A stretch of DNA of 64,000 nt. Source: Eretmocerus hayati (Eukaryota > Arthropoda > Insecta > Hymenoptera > Aphelinidae). The stretch lies in NCBI GenBank assembly GCA_029851415.1, contig CM056742.1, positions 189,329,344-189,393,343 of the forward strand. The letters are read 5' to 3'. Position numbers and translations under genes: made by a program. The notes beneath the pieces are model-generated. The model saw only the letters and a program-made list of their open reading frames with translations. It did no database searches and was not told where the DNA came from. Below, piece by piece: positions 12,210 to 24,307 of the stretch (position 1 is its first letter; every line of letters begins with the position of its first letter).

Positions 12210-13005
12210 CTCTAAACCTGTTGGAGTGAAATTCGTCAGAGCGACTCTTATTAGAGTGAAAAGTTGACTCATGTGGAGTAAAACCACAGAAACATTACAT
12301 TCGCTCTAAGCTCAAGTCAATTTTCACTCAAAGATGAGTGATAATTGAATCCGTACATTTGAGTGAAACAGATCTTTATAGGTTAGGGTGTAATCCCAGA
12401 ATGATTTGCGAGACTACTTAAGAAGAAATTACTCGGGTAAAAAACTTTTCAAGTGTTGAATGCTGCTGCTTCGGGAATATTTAAAATACGCTTATCGACT
12501 GTTCACAATTGTGACAAAGCCACATCAGGCATGATGGTTGAGATTCTTGACTGGTTGTCAAGAGGGTACAGGTTCAAATCTCCATCGAGTCAAGCACAAC
12601 AGTCAAAATTCACTATAAATACACTATCCCTAGAACATTAACACGTTTGCTGCGACGGCGAAAATCGCAGTTTCTCCTCTGTGTGCGGCGGGGCTCATCC
12701 CGGGACCCACCCGTGGGTCCCGCCACAGCGACCGTGTTAATATTTACAAATACCAGGAAATCATCTGAGATATATGTGCTCGCTGTCAAATAATTTTATT
12801 ATTGCAATATCTAAGATATTAGAAAGTTTGGTTTCGATTTATTTGACGGAATCCCAAGAGTGATAATTGACTCTCAAGTTTGAGTGAAATTCGGCTCCAG
12901 CTTGAAGTGATGATTCACCCAAAGGCGATGCGCACGGAACTGACTCATAGCTTTGAGTCAAATTTCACCCCCTTCGAGTGGTACTTCACTCCAATAGGTT
13001 TAGAG
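12210..13005. mobile_element. About 0.8-kb element with inverted ends, GAGTGAA-rich
   Basis: The left end (12210-12230, CTCTAAACCTGTTGGAGTGA...) and the right end (12985-13005) are inverted copies, 21 bp with one mismatch. Subterminal parts on both sides are crowded with GAGTGA and its complement TCACTC, and the sequence TAATTGAATC(C/T)GT occurs at 12352 and just past the right end at 13009. No coding capacity and no clear target duplication. A 103-bp TTAA element is nested inside. Confidence 0.6.
12638..12740. mobile_element. 103-bp TTAA-type MITE, family A copy 2, nested
   Basis: Bounded by TTAA on both sides with inverted ends AACACGTTTGCTGCGACGGCG-like and AACACGGTCGCTGTGGCGGG-like. The interior holds a GC-rich perfect hairpin, GGGACCCAC-CC-GTGGGTCCC. 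It lies inside the 12210-13005 element, so it inserted later. piggyBac-type mobilisation is inferred from the TTAA only. Confidence 0.75.
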
Positions 13006-16000
13006 AGGTAATTGAATCTGTGCACTTTATGTACATCGCATCATCAATGAGTCCGTCGAAAGCTTCTTAAAAAACATCCTCGGTAATTCCTGAGTTTGCC
13101 TATTTGTTCCGAAGATCATTCTATGTGCTTTGAAAGATGTGTGAAGAAATCGACAAGAAAAAGTGATCGCAAGATTTCCAACTTTGTAAAAATTAGCAGA
13201 AATATACCTCATAGAATATAAAGTGTTTACATCCCCCTACAAACTCCTGTCAGATTGATGAAGAGCTCAGCGAATATCCGGAAAGCCATATGAAGTGCTA
13301 CAAAACTCACTCACAAGACAATCATCTTGATGATCATTTTTCAGCAGCCGCTTGAATCAGATAGAATTCCAAATTGGGGGTCGTTCTAATGCAAGAAATT
13401 GAAATTTCTGATTGATCAACGTATCCGTTCATAGCGCATTTTTTCAAGAAGCCTGAACACGAAAAATTTTCCAGGCGAAACATCGGATGCACCCCACGAG
13501 ATACTATATAATAAACTTTTATTTGGTGAATTTGACCCCGATGTGTCATGTGTGATCGGCTGGGGGTTTCATGCTCTGTTATTATGGAATCTATCTCGTT
13601 AACGAATAACCCGTATACTCTAGAAGCTATCACTCCAATCAATTTTATTTCGAATGAAAAAAATCGTGATGCCCTGTTGGGGTGGTGATTCTACGTGCAC
13701 TACGTATAGTCTCACGAAAGCCTCCTCCGCAGACCCAAGCAATCTCTATGTTCAGGTGTTGGTTGGCGAGGACCTGCCGTGGCGATCAGGATGCATCGCG
13801 GAGAGTGCGAGTAGCTGCGTTCATAGCCCAAGCGCATCGAAACGCCCCACACGTATCAGCCATTATCATAGACTCTTACAGAATCGGGGAAGTGCACAAG
13901 AAAAGGGAGGGGCTTTGCCGATCTGTATTAATACCAGCAAAGGATATAATGATAGATGTTGGCGTTGAGAGAGGCGTTTGAGCGCGAAAACGTGCTCGCT
14001 CGATTACAGGCTTGGCCTTGCTCGTCGTCGCCCCGCCGCGCTGCTCTGTAAATCTAGTCTCGCTCATCCACTTGGATCATAGCCTCATCAGATCTTGGGA
14101 AGACGTTTGCGGAGATCGGCTCTCTCTTCTCTCCGTTGATACGATTCTGCATGGCCACGGGGCAATAGCAATTATGCAGTCGAGCTAGGCGCATCGAACC
14201 TCAGCGGCGGCGGAAACGCGACGGTGCACTTGTAGGGCTCGCCTTCGCGTACTGCCTGCACGCGATGAAATGGTTATATACAGTGCCGGACGCGCGAGAA
14301 TATAACCAGGAAGACTGTTTTCTGCACGCTCCGCGACGCGAGACGGAAATACACACCGCTGCTCCGGCAAAACAATGAGCTCTGTGTGTATGTACCTCTT
14401 TGCTGAGGTTAGGTGTAATACCCACGAGTACCACGACGACGACGCGGCGGTCGGCCCCCGAGACTGCGCGGGCGTGTCCGCCTTGCAACGATATATGAGA
14501 GAGAGCTTCGCGTTTTCCGTATTATACCATGAACCGCAGCTTCCTCCTTGCTCTGGTGTGACGGATGAGTGATGTGGTGTGCACTCTTCCCCGGGAACTG
14601 CGTCCGAGTTTCGACTTTCCGCCCCATTCGATGTTTGAGATATATCGAGGAATTCGAAATCTGTTGGGAGAACCGGACACGCTTCCCCTCCGATGTTGTG
14701 GTCCAACGAGAATTAATAGCATTTCCAAAATCAAGGGAGTAACTGTACGCGCAAAACGTGCTATTCACATTCTGGAGAACCCTAACACCCTCGGGAACTT
14801 CCCAGAATGATCTCTCTGCTTTTCCACATGAGCTTATCTCGAAGTTTAGCAACTCATATCTGACGGTTTTCCCCCCAAAAAGGAGAGAATGTTGGGGGAA
14901 GTTTGAGCTTTCCCGGTTTCCCCAAATTTTGGAAACCCCGGTAGAATTTATCACAGGGAAAGAAATCATTCAGATTTACTGGGAAAAGAAAGGGAGGAGT
15001 AGATCGGAAACTGTGGATCGAGATGGAGTTCCGCATAAAGAGGTTCCCTATGATCTACATTCGTACACCTACTCTGCCATAGAACGTAGTATCAACTCCA
15101 CAACTGATAACCCACCGAGGGATAAGAATGAAACTCAGGCAGCAGCCACCTCCCTCTCTCCATTTCGATTCATTCAAGTTTTTACAAGAATTCTTACTCG
15201 CGGGAATTGCAGTTATCAAGATTGACTCGTAATTATATTTGATGAGAGAACTTTATCATTCGGCGAAAGCGAGAAAAATCTCTTCCTGAAACAAAAGAGA
15301 CCGAGACTGCGTTTGAGCCGAGTTGAAACATTTGAAAGTACAACATCGGCACAGGAGGAAGAAGATTATTATGAGCGTCGAAGTAAGGATGCCCACTTGA
15401 CGTCGTCAGTCAATATCAAAGATAAAAGAAAGTTGTTTCATCGAAGAAAAGTTCTGTTTCTCCGCAGAGGGAGAGATCAAGGAAAAAGCGTAGTCGAAAG
15501 AGGAGAAATTACGAACGGAAAGAGGTCGAGAGCAAAGCACTCAAACTACCTTTCAGTCTGTTCGTAAATTGGCAAAGAGACTGCCATTTCCCCCCTCTCA
15601 CCGGTAAACTCAGCCCATGGATAGTCACAATCATCGATTTCGATTTAGTACATGGCAAAATCTAAGATCTTTCAGAAGCTGTGTATTCAGTGCAATTTTG
15701 GAAAATATAGAGAGTCAATACATAAAACTGCTGCGTGGAGGGTCACGGTGGCCAGAAGAATAAACGCCGATCTAAACGGCATGATTGAGTTCGCGATCAG
15801 GAAAAAGGGTCGTGCAATTAGCAAGGAATCTTCCAGCAATTAGTTAGGGTGTGTAAAAAATTAAAGAATCAGAATACACGATGCTGCTGTAGGTAGGGGT
15901 CCGCCAGTAATTTTCTCGCGGAAATCTCATGGACCGCAATAAGCCTCGGCGGAAATGAAGCGAAGGGAAGCACATTATCAAGTTTCACGCCCGAGAATTC

Positions 16001-18484
16001 AATTACTCTTGCTGAAGACGAGAACATCGCTCGGGGCTGCCACTGCTGCTACGCTCAGCCCTACCTCGGGGAAATCGTTTACCGGAGATAACGATGGATT
16101 ATCTTCGCTGTAATTGCCGGTTTCGAAAATTCGCGACCCCCGAGACGTACTGACATTACTGGGATAAATTTACAATCTGTGGATCCTATAATGAAGGTGA
16201 TGCTGTAACACTTTGATGACATTGAGAGGAATTCTTTCTGAAAATAACTGCGGGGTATCTCCATTATCGGAGTGAGGATTTGGGATTTGAAATTTCTCGA
16301 AATTGATGTACAGATTCTCCAATATCTATAGTGCTTCTTGAATTTCCTGGAAAGTGGTTGTCGGACACTATATAGTATTGTGAAATCTCTGAATTTATTT
16401 TATTTTCGAGACTTCGAATGTGCTGGGAACAGCTTTTTTTCAAAAAAAGTTACAACCGGCGTCTCTTTGTGAATCGGCAGCATCTCAAAAACATACACTA
16501 CATGAATTCAAAAGTTCGAAAACGCTGCTTGGTATTCTGCATTGAATATCAAAGTTCACCATCATCGACATCTAGAGTTGCTACGCCGGTAACAACCGAA
16601 GTCATCAGAAACTAGGTGGTAATGAGTAACTAGCGAGCCAACAGATTCTCCAAAGGGTCATTCTGCAGAGTCTCCGATTAATTGAAAACTTGCGCCACTT
16701 CAACTCGAATGCCTGAAAGAAAACTGAAAATATCCAAACAAAATATCAAGTGAGGTGATGAAAACAAAACAATATGGGAAAATTCATGTTGGCAAGGACT
16801 TTGTGAAAGACGTCGTGTCGCGATGATGCCTTCTCTTGAGGGAGTCGATCGAGTATAGAAATGGGAACATTAGAGCCGGCCGCGAGGCTGACAAGAGCCA
16901 CTGACAATCGATTGTGCGCGTGAGGCTTCGCACAGTCAGGCATTCCCACGTGATGATGCGAGCACAAGTGCGGCAGCTTCGCGTGGATGCTTTCTGTGGC
17001 GAGTAACCCGATCTAGGCTTCATTTCCGACTTCTACGATGTGACAACTAGTCTAGCCCCATTGTTCCACACTCATAATGTTGTTCAAACTGGATTCGTAT
17101 TTCAGTTCTTTCTCAAATCGGAAGTTCAAATATCAGGATTGCGATGAAAGTGTTTTGCGCACTCAGAGTCGACTTGGGATGTTATGAGTCGATAGTAGAG
17201 GAAGTTATTTTCGACGCAACTCTTTATTGACCCAGTGATGATGAGAAAACACGGACATCAAATATGCCGCGGAGAAGAACACTTTTCCGATTAATTTCAC
17301 CTCCTCATATGCTTCACTTGGTGCACAAGAAGAAAATGAACATGCAAGTACTTTGAATGTGACTCGATTTCGAAAAACTTCCTAAGCAGTAGTTCTGAGC
17401 CAAGTGAACGCGGATTCCCAAAGATGTTTTACATCTTGCGGTAAGTCATCTTATGATCAAGTCGAGAATTCATTTGGGAAAAATTCATGACAGTTTTATT
17501 TTCCGTTGAGATGATCCCACATCAGCCACGGATTCTGCGAGGTAAAATACCAAAATTGGAGGTTAGTATTTGAGACATTTAATTGATGCGGAATAACATA
17601 AAAATACATCGATTTTGAGTGTAAGTGAAATAAGATATCTGGCATAGGGAGAGATGCTTGGTAACAAAATTCCGAACAATGTGGAAATCACTAAGTCTTC
17701 ATTCATCCTTTCCAAATAATTCGATATTCGATATCCTCCATGAAAAATGCTGCTCTCAGCGGAAGACATTGGTCTGTCTCACTCTGCATTGTTGATCATG
17801 CGATCGCTGCTGATGTTGGAGGGGCTTTACAACACAATAAATTTCTCCTTGTTCAGGAATGCAGAAATGCATGTTGGCGATTTGTAGAATGCCTCGAGCG
17901 TTGAATCATGGATGTTACGGAGTTCAGCTCGTTTTGTTACAAAAATGCTGCGGCGCTGTAAAGTCAGTTAAGCATCTGGCTTACAAGACACGGTATTGAC
18001 TTACGTAACACTGACATATGGCCTGTGTTAATGACAGAGCAGCTCACCATTGAAGCGAGATTGAAGCAACATCGAGTTTCTGGAGCGTGTCACTCATCAT
18101 GTACTACTGATCATCAAAGTGGCTGTTTATGTGTGAGATTTGTCAGATACTCCTCCTCCTCTCTCTCTAAAAAAGCTATTGAATTGAGTTGAGAGGTGCA
18201 TGATCGCAAGTTGAAAGGATATGATGTATTGAGTTCTAAGTGAACGTGAACCAGTAACGTGTACATCAGTAACATTCACAATCGGAGAGTCCGCGGATCT
18301 GAATGTTTTTGGCAACAATCGAGACATTCACACGACGTCATTTCGGATGACATATCGATTCAATGAGGTCCAACCAGATCGATATCGAGATCAATACTCG
18401 TCTGACTTCATTGATACGATTCATTGCACAGTTTCTCCAACGAAGAAACTTGGAGCCAAGAGAGGATACAACCCGCCAAAGTTA
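13006..18484. other. No gene seen; CpG-rich patch 13660-14530
   Basis: The GC-rich section around 13660-14530 gives several long but mutually overlapping open frames on both strands, as expected from low stop density rather than coding. A run of G/C homopolymers with a GGTTTCCCCAAATTTTGGAA hairpin lies near 14917. The remainder is AT-rich intron-like sequence. Confidence 0.55.
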
Positions 18485-19255
18485 TAATCTTTTATGACCC
18501 GATGGGTCCCGCAGGACCCATTGACATCTTGAATTTCGAACATTTGAATCAATCTTCCATCTCTCTCAGAGTCTCATCATCTAGTTTTAGGCCATACCTA
18601 TGTATTGTGTACGATTATTGAGGTCTATCAACAGCCCTCAAGTTTCCAGGCCTTTTCCAAGACATTGTTCGGCCGAATTTTCAAATTGATAAAAACTACT
18701 CCTAATTGTAAAATGTCGTTGAAGTTTGAAACGTTTTGATGCAACGATCGAATAAAATGTCAGCAATATGAAAAATTTTCAAGACATAAATCACTAACCA
18801 TTCGTAGAGTTTATCAAACCGAGCATTGATTGCTGTTGTTTAGAAAAAAAATAACTAAATTCATGCTCTGAAAAACTATCTCAAGGTATGAGGTTATCCA
18901 CTTCGTTGTATTGAAACGTTTCAAACTTCAACACCATATTGTAAATATGTACGAGCCCCATCTAACGTTTCTGGGTTCTTGATCTAGTTCGAGTCTACGA
19001 AGTTCTTTAGTGTTGTAAATATAGCACTCCTTTGACCAAGAATGTACCTCCTAGAATACTTATAAATAACTTGAATCGTGAAAAATCTGATCAAGACGCT
19101 CTACACGACCGGTGTAATGAGTGACGTTCTTGAATGTCTCATGAGTTTCTTCGTGTGTTGTGCCTAATCGGAGCTTCCGAAGAAGCAAATTGAGGGAAAA
19201 GCAGCATATTCACCCGTTTAGATGGTCTTGACCAAAAAGGGGTAACCATAGTTAA
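18485..19255 (+). repeat. Dispersed repeat family, copy 2 (interrupted)
   Basis: Homologous to 4093-4580 in the same orientation, from GATGGGTCCCGCAGGACCC to ATGGTCTTGACC. It is interrupted at 18713-18937 by a separate small element flanked by a perfect 8-bp duplication; after removing it the two copies align continuously. Confidence 0.7.
18713..18937. mobile_element. 225-bp hAT-like MITE
   Basis: Flanked by a perfect 8-bp direct duplication, ATTGTAAA (18705-18712 and 18938-18945). The inverted ends are ATG(TC/GT)GTTGAAGTTTGAAACG, 24 bp with two mismatches. The paralogous sequence at about 4278 carries a single ATTGTACA-type site with no insert. An 8-bp duplication with short inverted ends fits the hAT superfamily; no transposase is present. 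Confidence 0.85.
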
Positions 19256-19336
19256 GGGTAGTCGATTCGTGGCAAAAATGTAGATTGACAGGAATAGTGC
19301 ATGCATTCAACGCTCAAATGACTCACAGAACATTAT

Positions 19337-22300
19337 TTAAGGGGGTTCCGAAGCTCTACTTTTACCGACCTAGGGGCCCACGTGTGAGCTGGGTGTAGTA
19401 ACTGAAACATGACCCTATGACGTCAAACCATAGACGTCCATCTCGGACACTGTATTCGAAAACATGAGAAGAGACTAGATATCAGTATTCATCCTTGTCA
19501 CTATCTTGGTATCTTGAAATGAGCTTCTCTGTCCCTTATTATGCACAGAAGTGTGTATTCTTGAGAAACAGAGATTTTGAAGGGAATCAGGGTTTGATGG
19601 TCCATACGGAGGGATGGAGAAATTCACTAAACACATTATTCTTATGTTCTCCGGAGCATTTGTATATGCAATCACATGCATTTTATATGCATCGGTGGAG
19701 TTTCACATTCTTAAATATGATACTGCAGCGTAATGTTCAAAACTCTACTTCGAATGCTGTTTATACACATCTTTCACACGAATACACTTTGAATGTGCAT
19801 CTTGGTGTGCCTAGATATGTATTTTAGGTTATCACCTTGCATTTTTTATACACCTAAGAAGTGGGTGCATTTGTTATGCAGTGGTTTAGATACAACAGAT
19901 GGCTGAACCAGGATATCTAAAATCTGAGCGGAGGAAAGGCTAGTATTTGTGGCATCGAAATAGACACTTCGAAACCATTTAATCTTCATTCCTGGTCAAC
20001 TTGGTGATAAACTGTATCAAATCCATACTTGATCGAAAAAGGTTCCACCAAAGTGAGCCTAGAAAGAGCAAATTCCAGTTATCCTCAAGTATTTTATATT
20101 TTCCTCCAACTGGAATTTTTCATGAAAGTCACAAAATGTATCTAATTTACAAGTTTAGAAATGCTCTGATGCCTCGAAAATCCCAGAATCTGGAATCCGC
20201 TGGTATCTAAAAAGCAGTTGAGCTTCGAATATGATAATGGGTTGCTTCCATCAATAGAGCGTGTCATCACCAACAGAAAAATATCTGAAAGTATAGAATG
20301 GATCATAGCCAAGAATACAATTTAGTCCACATCATTATGAAAAAGTGAATGCTGCATCATCTTAGGACTAATTTATCATTAGAATCTGAAAAATGTGAGT
20401 CATCAGACCTGATTTTTTTCCTTCAAATCATCAAAGACCTAAGTATGTATATTCAAGATGTGAATCTTACACAATGTGAAAACTTCAAAAGTTATATGAT
20501 CCCTCAATACATTTAGTAGTAGGGCAAGTAGAGAGAAAACTGAGTCTAAGGAAATACCCATGTGAAGTTAGGAGTCGACACGAGTGAATGATTTCTGCCT
20601 GCAACTGGAGGCAGAAATTTGCTTCAGGTTTTCACAACAAATTTTCATACCCTTTAGGGTAAAGGAATGATTGAGGCTTGATACAATTCATAGAAGATGA
20701 AAGAATTTCAGTTCTACAACTTGTGTAGTATATAACCTGATGATCAAGTTTGAGAATTTTCTTCATAGAATAACAGAAAATCATGAAGTTTATCATAACA
20801 TATCAATCAGGAAAATCTCACCATTCGTAGGCAGTTTAGGGTGTCAATTGCTTGGCCAACTCACTGTACTCTTTCTGAGTGTATATACAAAATGTCGCAG
20901 ATTGTCCAATCAGACAAACATGACGTATGGACCTTTGAATCATCCAAGGGTCACCAAGGGCTGCTCAGAATGTTGCTATGAGTCAAAACTAATATCTCAA
21001 AGTGTGCAGATAGTTTTCCAGAAATCCTGGATGAATTTTGAACCAGAACGTAGTACTTTTTTTCAAACTACGAGGTCCTGGGCATAACTAAAAGTGAAGA
21101 AAATGTCATTAATGACAACTCAAACCAATTTCATCAGAAAGGTGATAATTTTCATGAACTTTTGAATACAAAAACTTCTAGTTGAGGCTTGATCCACGAG
21201 AAGAGTACTCAAAATTAGAAATGTTGACATACAGACCCATTAGAAGACATAGCAAAAACATCCAACTTATAACCTCACGTATGTAACAACCACATCACAC
21301 AGCAGGTCGGTTCTGTGCATGATTGATTCATGATAACCCTACACACCGCTAAAGTGCATTATCTTATACAGAAGAGAAAACGTTTTTCAATTATACTCGA
21401 TTGCGAAATATCAGCTTGGCAGCAGTCGGCAACCTAGCTGTTGTTGCTATTAGGCTCACTAATTGCAGCCAAGACTGGCCTTGTCTCACTAGCACTAGAT
21501 CATCACCGACACCCGGAGCACCTGGGCACACTACAAGGGAACCATCCGTTCCACCCGCGAGGGCACCAGGAAATCCTCAATCAAATCAACCCTGCGAAGA
21601 AGTACTGAGCACGTGTGCGACGTATAAACACGACGGAGAGTATAATCAGAGCAGAGGCCGTCGGCTGCTTGCTGCTTGACTGGCCTGTTCGAGCCAAACG
21701 GGGAGCGGTAAATTTTTCGTAAATAGATTATTGCTCGACGTTCGCGAGGGGATGATTTTTCAGAGGATTACAGTTAGTGGAGTTAAAGTTCCAAAAACAA
21801 GGCTGCTGGGGGCAAGCCGCTATATCATGCTGCGCCGCTAGGGACCCTAATAACCGATACCGAACCGCAATCAGCTGTTCAGCGGAGAGCGAAACGCTCA
21901 GATCACATGCGTTTGTTTACATTTTGAGTCAGAATACGCTGTTTGTACTAATTGATTTTTCATAATTTTTGGATCATGATAAGGTGGGAAACGGCTCTAC
22001 AGGCGTGTAGATGTAGATCAAATCTAACCTAATCATCGATTTTCCGGTCAATTTTCTGTAATTTGAGGGAAAACGGTGGAACCTGCGTACGAAAGCTACC
22101 TTTTTCGAGACGGAGGTTCCATGACATTTCTCTAAAACGGGTTCAAGTGCCCTAAAAATGCAGGGAAAGGTGCCTCTCATCCATACGAAGACGCCTGTAG
22201 ACGATTTTTCTTAAATGATTGGGTACACTGTAAAAAATTTTTGTGTAAAATTACAAGTCTCAGAGAGGGTAATAGTTGGATACCGCGCTGGGACGTGTAA

Positions 22301-22858
22301 ATTTACAAGCGGCTTGTGAATTTCATTTACCGGCTGACGGTAAATTTCAGACCTGAAGAAATCTTGTTCAACTGAAGCGTACGGGCTACTCGGGGGCTTT
22401 TTCTAATGAAATGGAGTCTTGGAATGAAGCATCTTAATCCACGATAATTTTGAAAAGGGTAAAAAACCCGTGCGAGTCGAAAATTCATCGCTCGAGACAT
22501 AAACACTCGACCGCGGAGGAGCTTTTTAGGTTAGTTGTGCGTGGGCCCAGCAGACCAAACTTAGATCCGCACATGCTCGGTTGAGCTGAATTTTACAAGC
22601 CTGAGCGAGGGAATAATTCAGAAAATTTTACCAGTCTGAGACTGGTATCCAACTATTACCCCCTCTGAGACTAGTAAATTTACAAGCGTTTGTAAAGTTA
22701 CAAGAAATGGGATGAAACTCACAACTCCCAGAGTTGTATTTTTACCAAGCTAGATGGTGAATTTCATTCAACATTTTTTACAGTGTATTTGGCGAGCAAT
22801 AAATTTTTTTGTATTGAGAACCGAGGTCGGTAAAGGTAGAGCTTCGGGACCCCCTTAA
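19337..22858. mobile_element. Putative 3.5-kb decayed TTAA-flanked transposon
   Basis: TTAA at 19337-19340 is followed by GGGGGTTCCGAAGCTCTACT..., and its inverted copy ends at 22854 followed by TTAA (22855-22858). The inverted ends are 31 bp with two mismatches (TTTACCGACCT inside). The interior has no frame long enough for a transposase and contains a second, nested element (22224-22787), leaving about 2.95 kb. Two unrelated fragments in opposite orientation would look similar, so unity of the element is inferred. Confidence 0.5.
22224..22787. mobile_element. 560-bp MITE with TA-type ends, nested
   Basis: The ends TA-CACTGTAAAAAAT and ATTTTTTACAGTG-TA are exact inverses flanked by TA, typical of Tc1/mariner-type non-autonomous elements. 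A second, inner inverted pair, CTCAGAG(A/G)GGGTAATAGTTG-GATACC, lies at about 22260-22285 and 22646-22672, and GTAAATTTACAAGCG-type sequence recurs. No coding capacity. It lies within the larger TTAA-flanked unit. Confidence 0.75.
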
Positions 22859-23269
22859 AACCTGATGATCCGATTCAAGATACCCTGAGATCAAAGATGC
22901 CACACAGGAATTACTTGACCAGCAACTGTTTCTCACCACAGGTAACAACTACAATGTAATTACCGCATTTTCCATGCCTGCGGTCGTTAAGACGGAGTGT
23001 TACCTGTTGAAACACATTACTGCGAAAAAATGTCGCACGTAAGACAAAAACAGAGACAACCATGTTGGGTGGCGTCAAGTTTCTACTCTAAAAATTTGCA
23101 TGGTCTATGATTTCAAATTTTCAACGTTGGTAATTTTATATAAATTTGAAACAATGTGAACATGGAATATTCTCCTCTGGAGTCATGTCAATTTATCCAG
23201 TCGAGTCTCACGAGACATGCTAAGATGTTTGATTAACACGGTGTTCTATTTTGTTTCCTACTAATACTT

Positions 23270-23470
23270 ATGACGGGGTTCTTCTTATGCTCACTTTTCA
23301 TATTTTCGGTGTTTTCTTCTGGCAACATCAATGTTGATGAATCCCGAAAACTTTTGATACTCATACCGCCAATATCATCCCAAAACTTTGTCAAAAACAT
23401 CAAAACAAAAATACGGAGTCAATTTTTTTCTGAGCTCCAAATTGGCCCAAAATGTGATGGAAAATGGTGA
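23270..23470 (+). CDS. Hypothetical 66-aa secreted-type open frame
   Basis: A single open frame begins MTGFFLCSLFIFSVFSSG, which has the profile of a cleavable signal peptide, followed by a charged segment (NINVDESRKLLILIPP) and a short basic tail containing one cysteine. No family is recognised. No promoter, splice site or polyadenylation signal decides the case, it would be antisense to the inferred receptor intron, and frames of this length are common here by chance. Kept only because of the N-terminal profile. Confidence 0.15.
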   Translation: MTGFFLCSLFIFSVFSSGNINVDESRKLLILIPPISSQNFVKNIKTKIRSQFFSELQIGPKCDGKW

Positions 23471-23990
23471 CATACTATACACCACACACGACGTGAGACC
23501 TCACTTCATGGAGAATATCAGAGGACCGTGTGAGTGCCGAAAATCGTAATCGAGTAATTGGCTGAAAACTTGTGTGAACCCTCGCGCTCTGGTTCAATCA
23601 AGAGGTCAACGCCCTAGGATGGAGACAGAAGGTGTCTCTCACGGAACAGATCCATGCCGGTGAATTTCCTCGACTATCGTGCAACTTCGTCGCTGCGGCG
23701 GCGTAACAACCTGTCGTCCGGAAAGGGCCCCGGGGCGCAGCGATCCCTCAGCCAACTCGTCATCGCCCTCGCTCTCGCGAATATATAACGCATCTCTTGA
23801 AGGGGTTCTCTCTTGCTAAGAGCTGCTCTCGTCTCTAGCGAAAATCGTTCTCGCTCTCGCGATTGAGGTGACGCCCGCGAGCTGAGCAGCATTAATCGAG
23901 TTTACAGCGATGTCGAGGGGCTGTGTGAAATAGACGTGGAGCACATTGTGAAGCACCTATACACTATTCTCTGCCTCTCATCTCAGTCGC

Positions 23991-24018
23991 TCGTCGTCGT
24001 CATCGTCATCTTCTTCGT
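23991..24018. repeat. GTC/ATC trinucleotide microsatellite
   Basis: Imperfect GTCGTCGTCATCGTCATC run ending in TTCTTCGTC. Confidence 0.8.
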
Positions 24019-24307
24019 CCTACGCAGATTGCCTCGGAGAGCAAGGAATTCGTCCCTCTCCTTTCGTTTCGCCGGGACAACTGGGGCTGTATATGAGTTC
24101 AAGGTTGGCTCATCGGATTGCGGAGTGCATGAAGACAACTCGGATCCGCAATGTCACCGCAAGCATGCGCATGTGACGCTAGCGATATCAGCGTGTTTGT
24201 TAGATGAGGACTTTCCAATTTCCGACTTTCTTACAATGATCTTGATGAAATTTCCGACTCATTCTGAGCACCTATCCCATCCCAGTTGTAAACAGAGTAC
24301 TCCTGGT

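Noticed and set aside
12531..12600. tRNA-like segment: A-box TGGTTGAGATT, a 5-bp anticodon stem CTTGA/TCAAG with U33, and B-box GGTTCAAATC
   Set aside because: The T stem does not pair, the D arm is too short and no acceptor stem exists; at best a tRNA-derived relic.
17500..17562. Strong minus-strand acceptor (TACTAAC ... CGCAG) at 17537, as a receptor exon
   Set aside because: In the required phase it reads only RIRG then stop, and no donor follows; it could be an alternative terminal exon but nothing else supports that.
22926..22945. Plus-strand CACCACAG|GTAACA junction
   Set aside because: Weak donor, mediocre tract and wrong strand.
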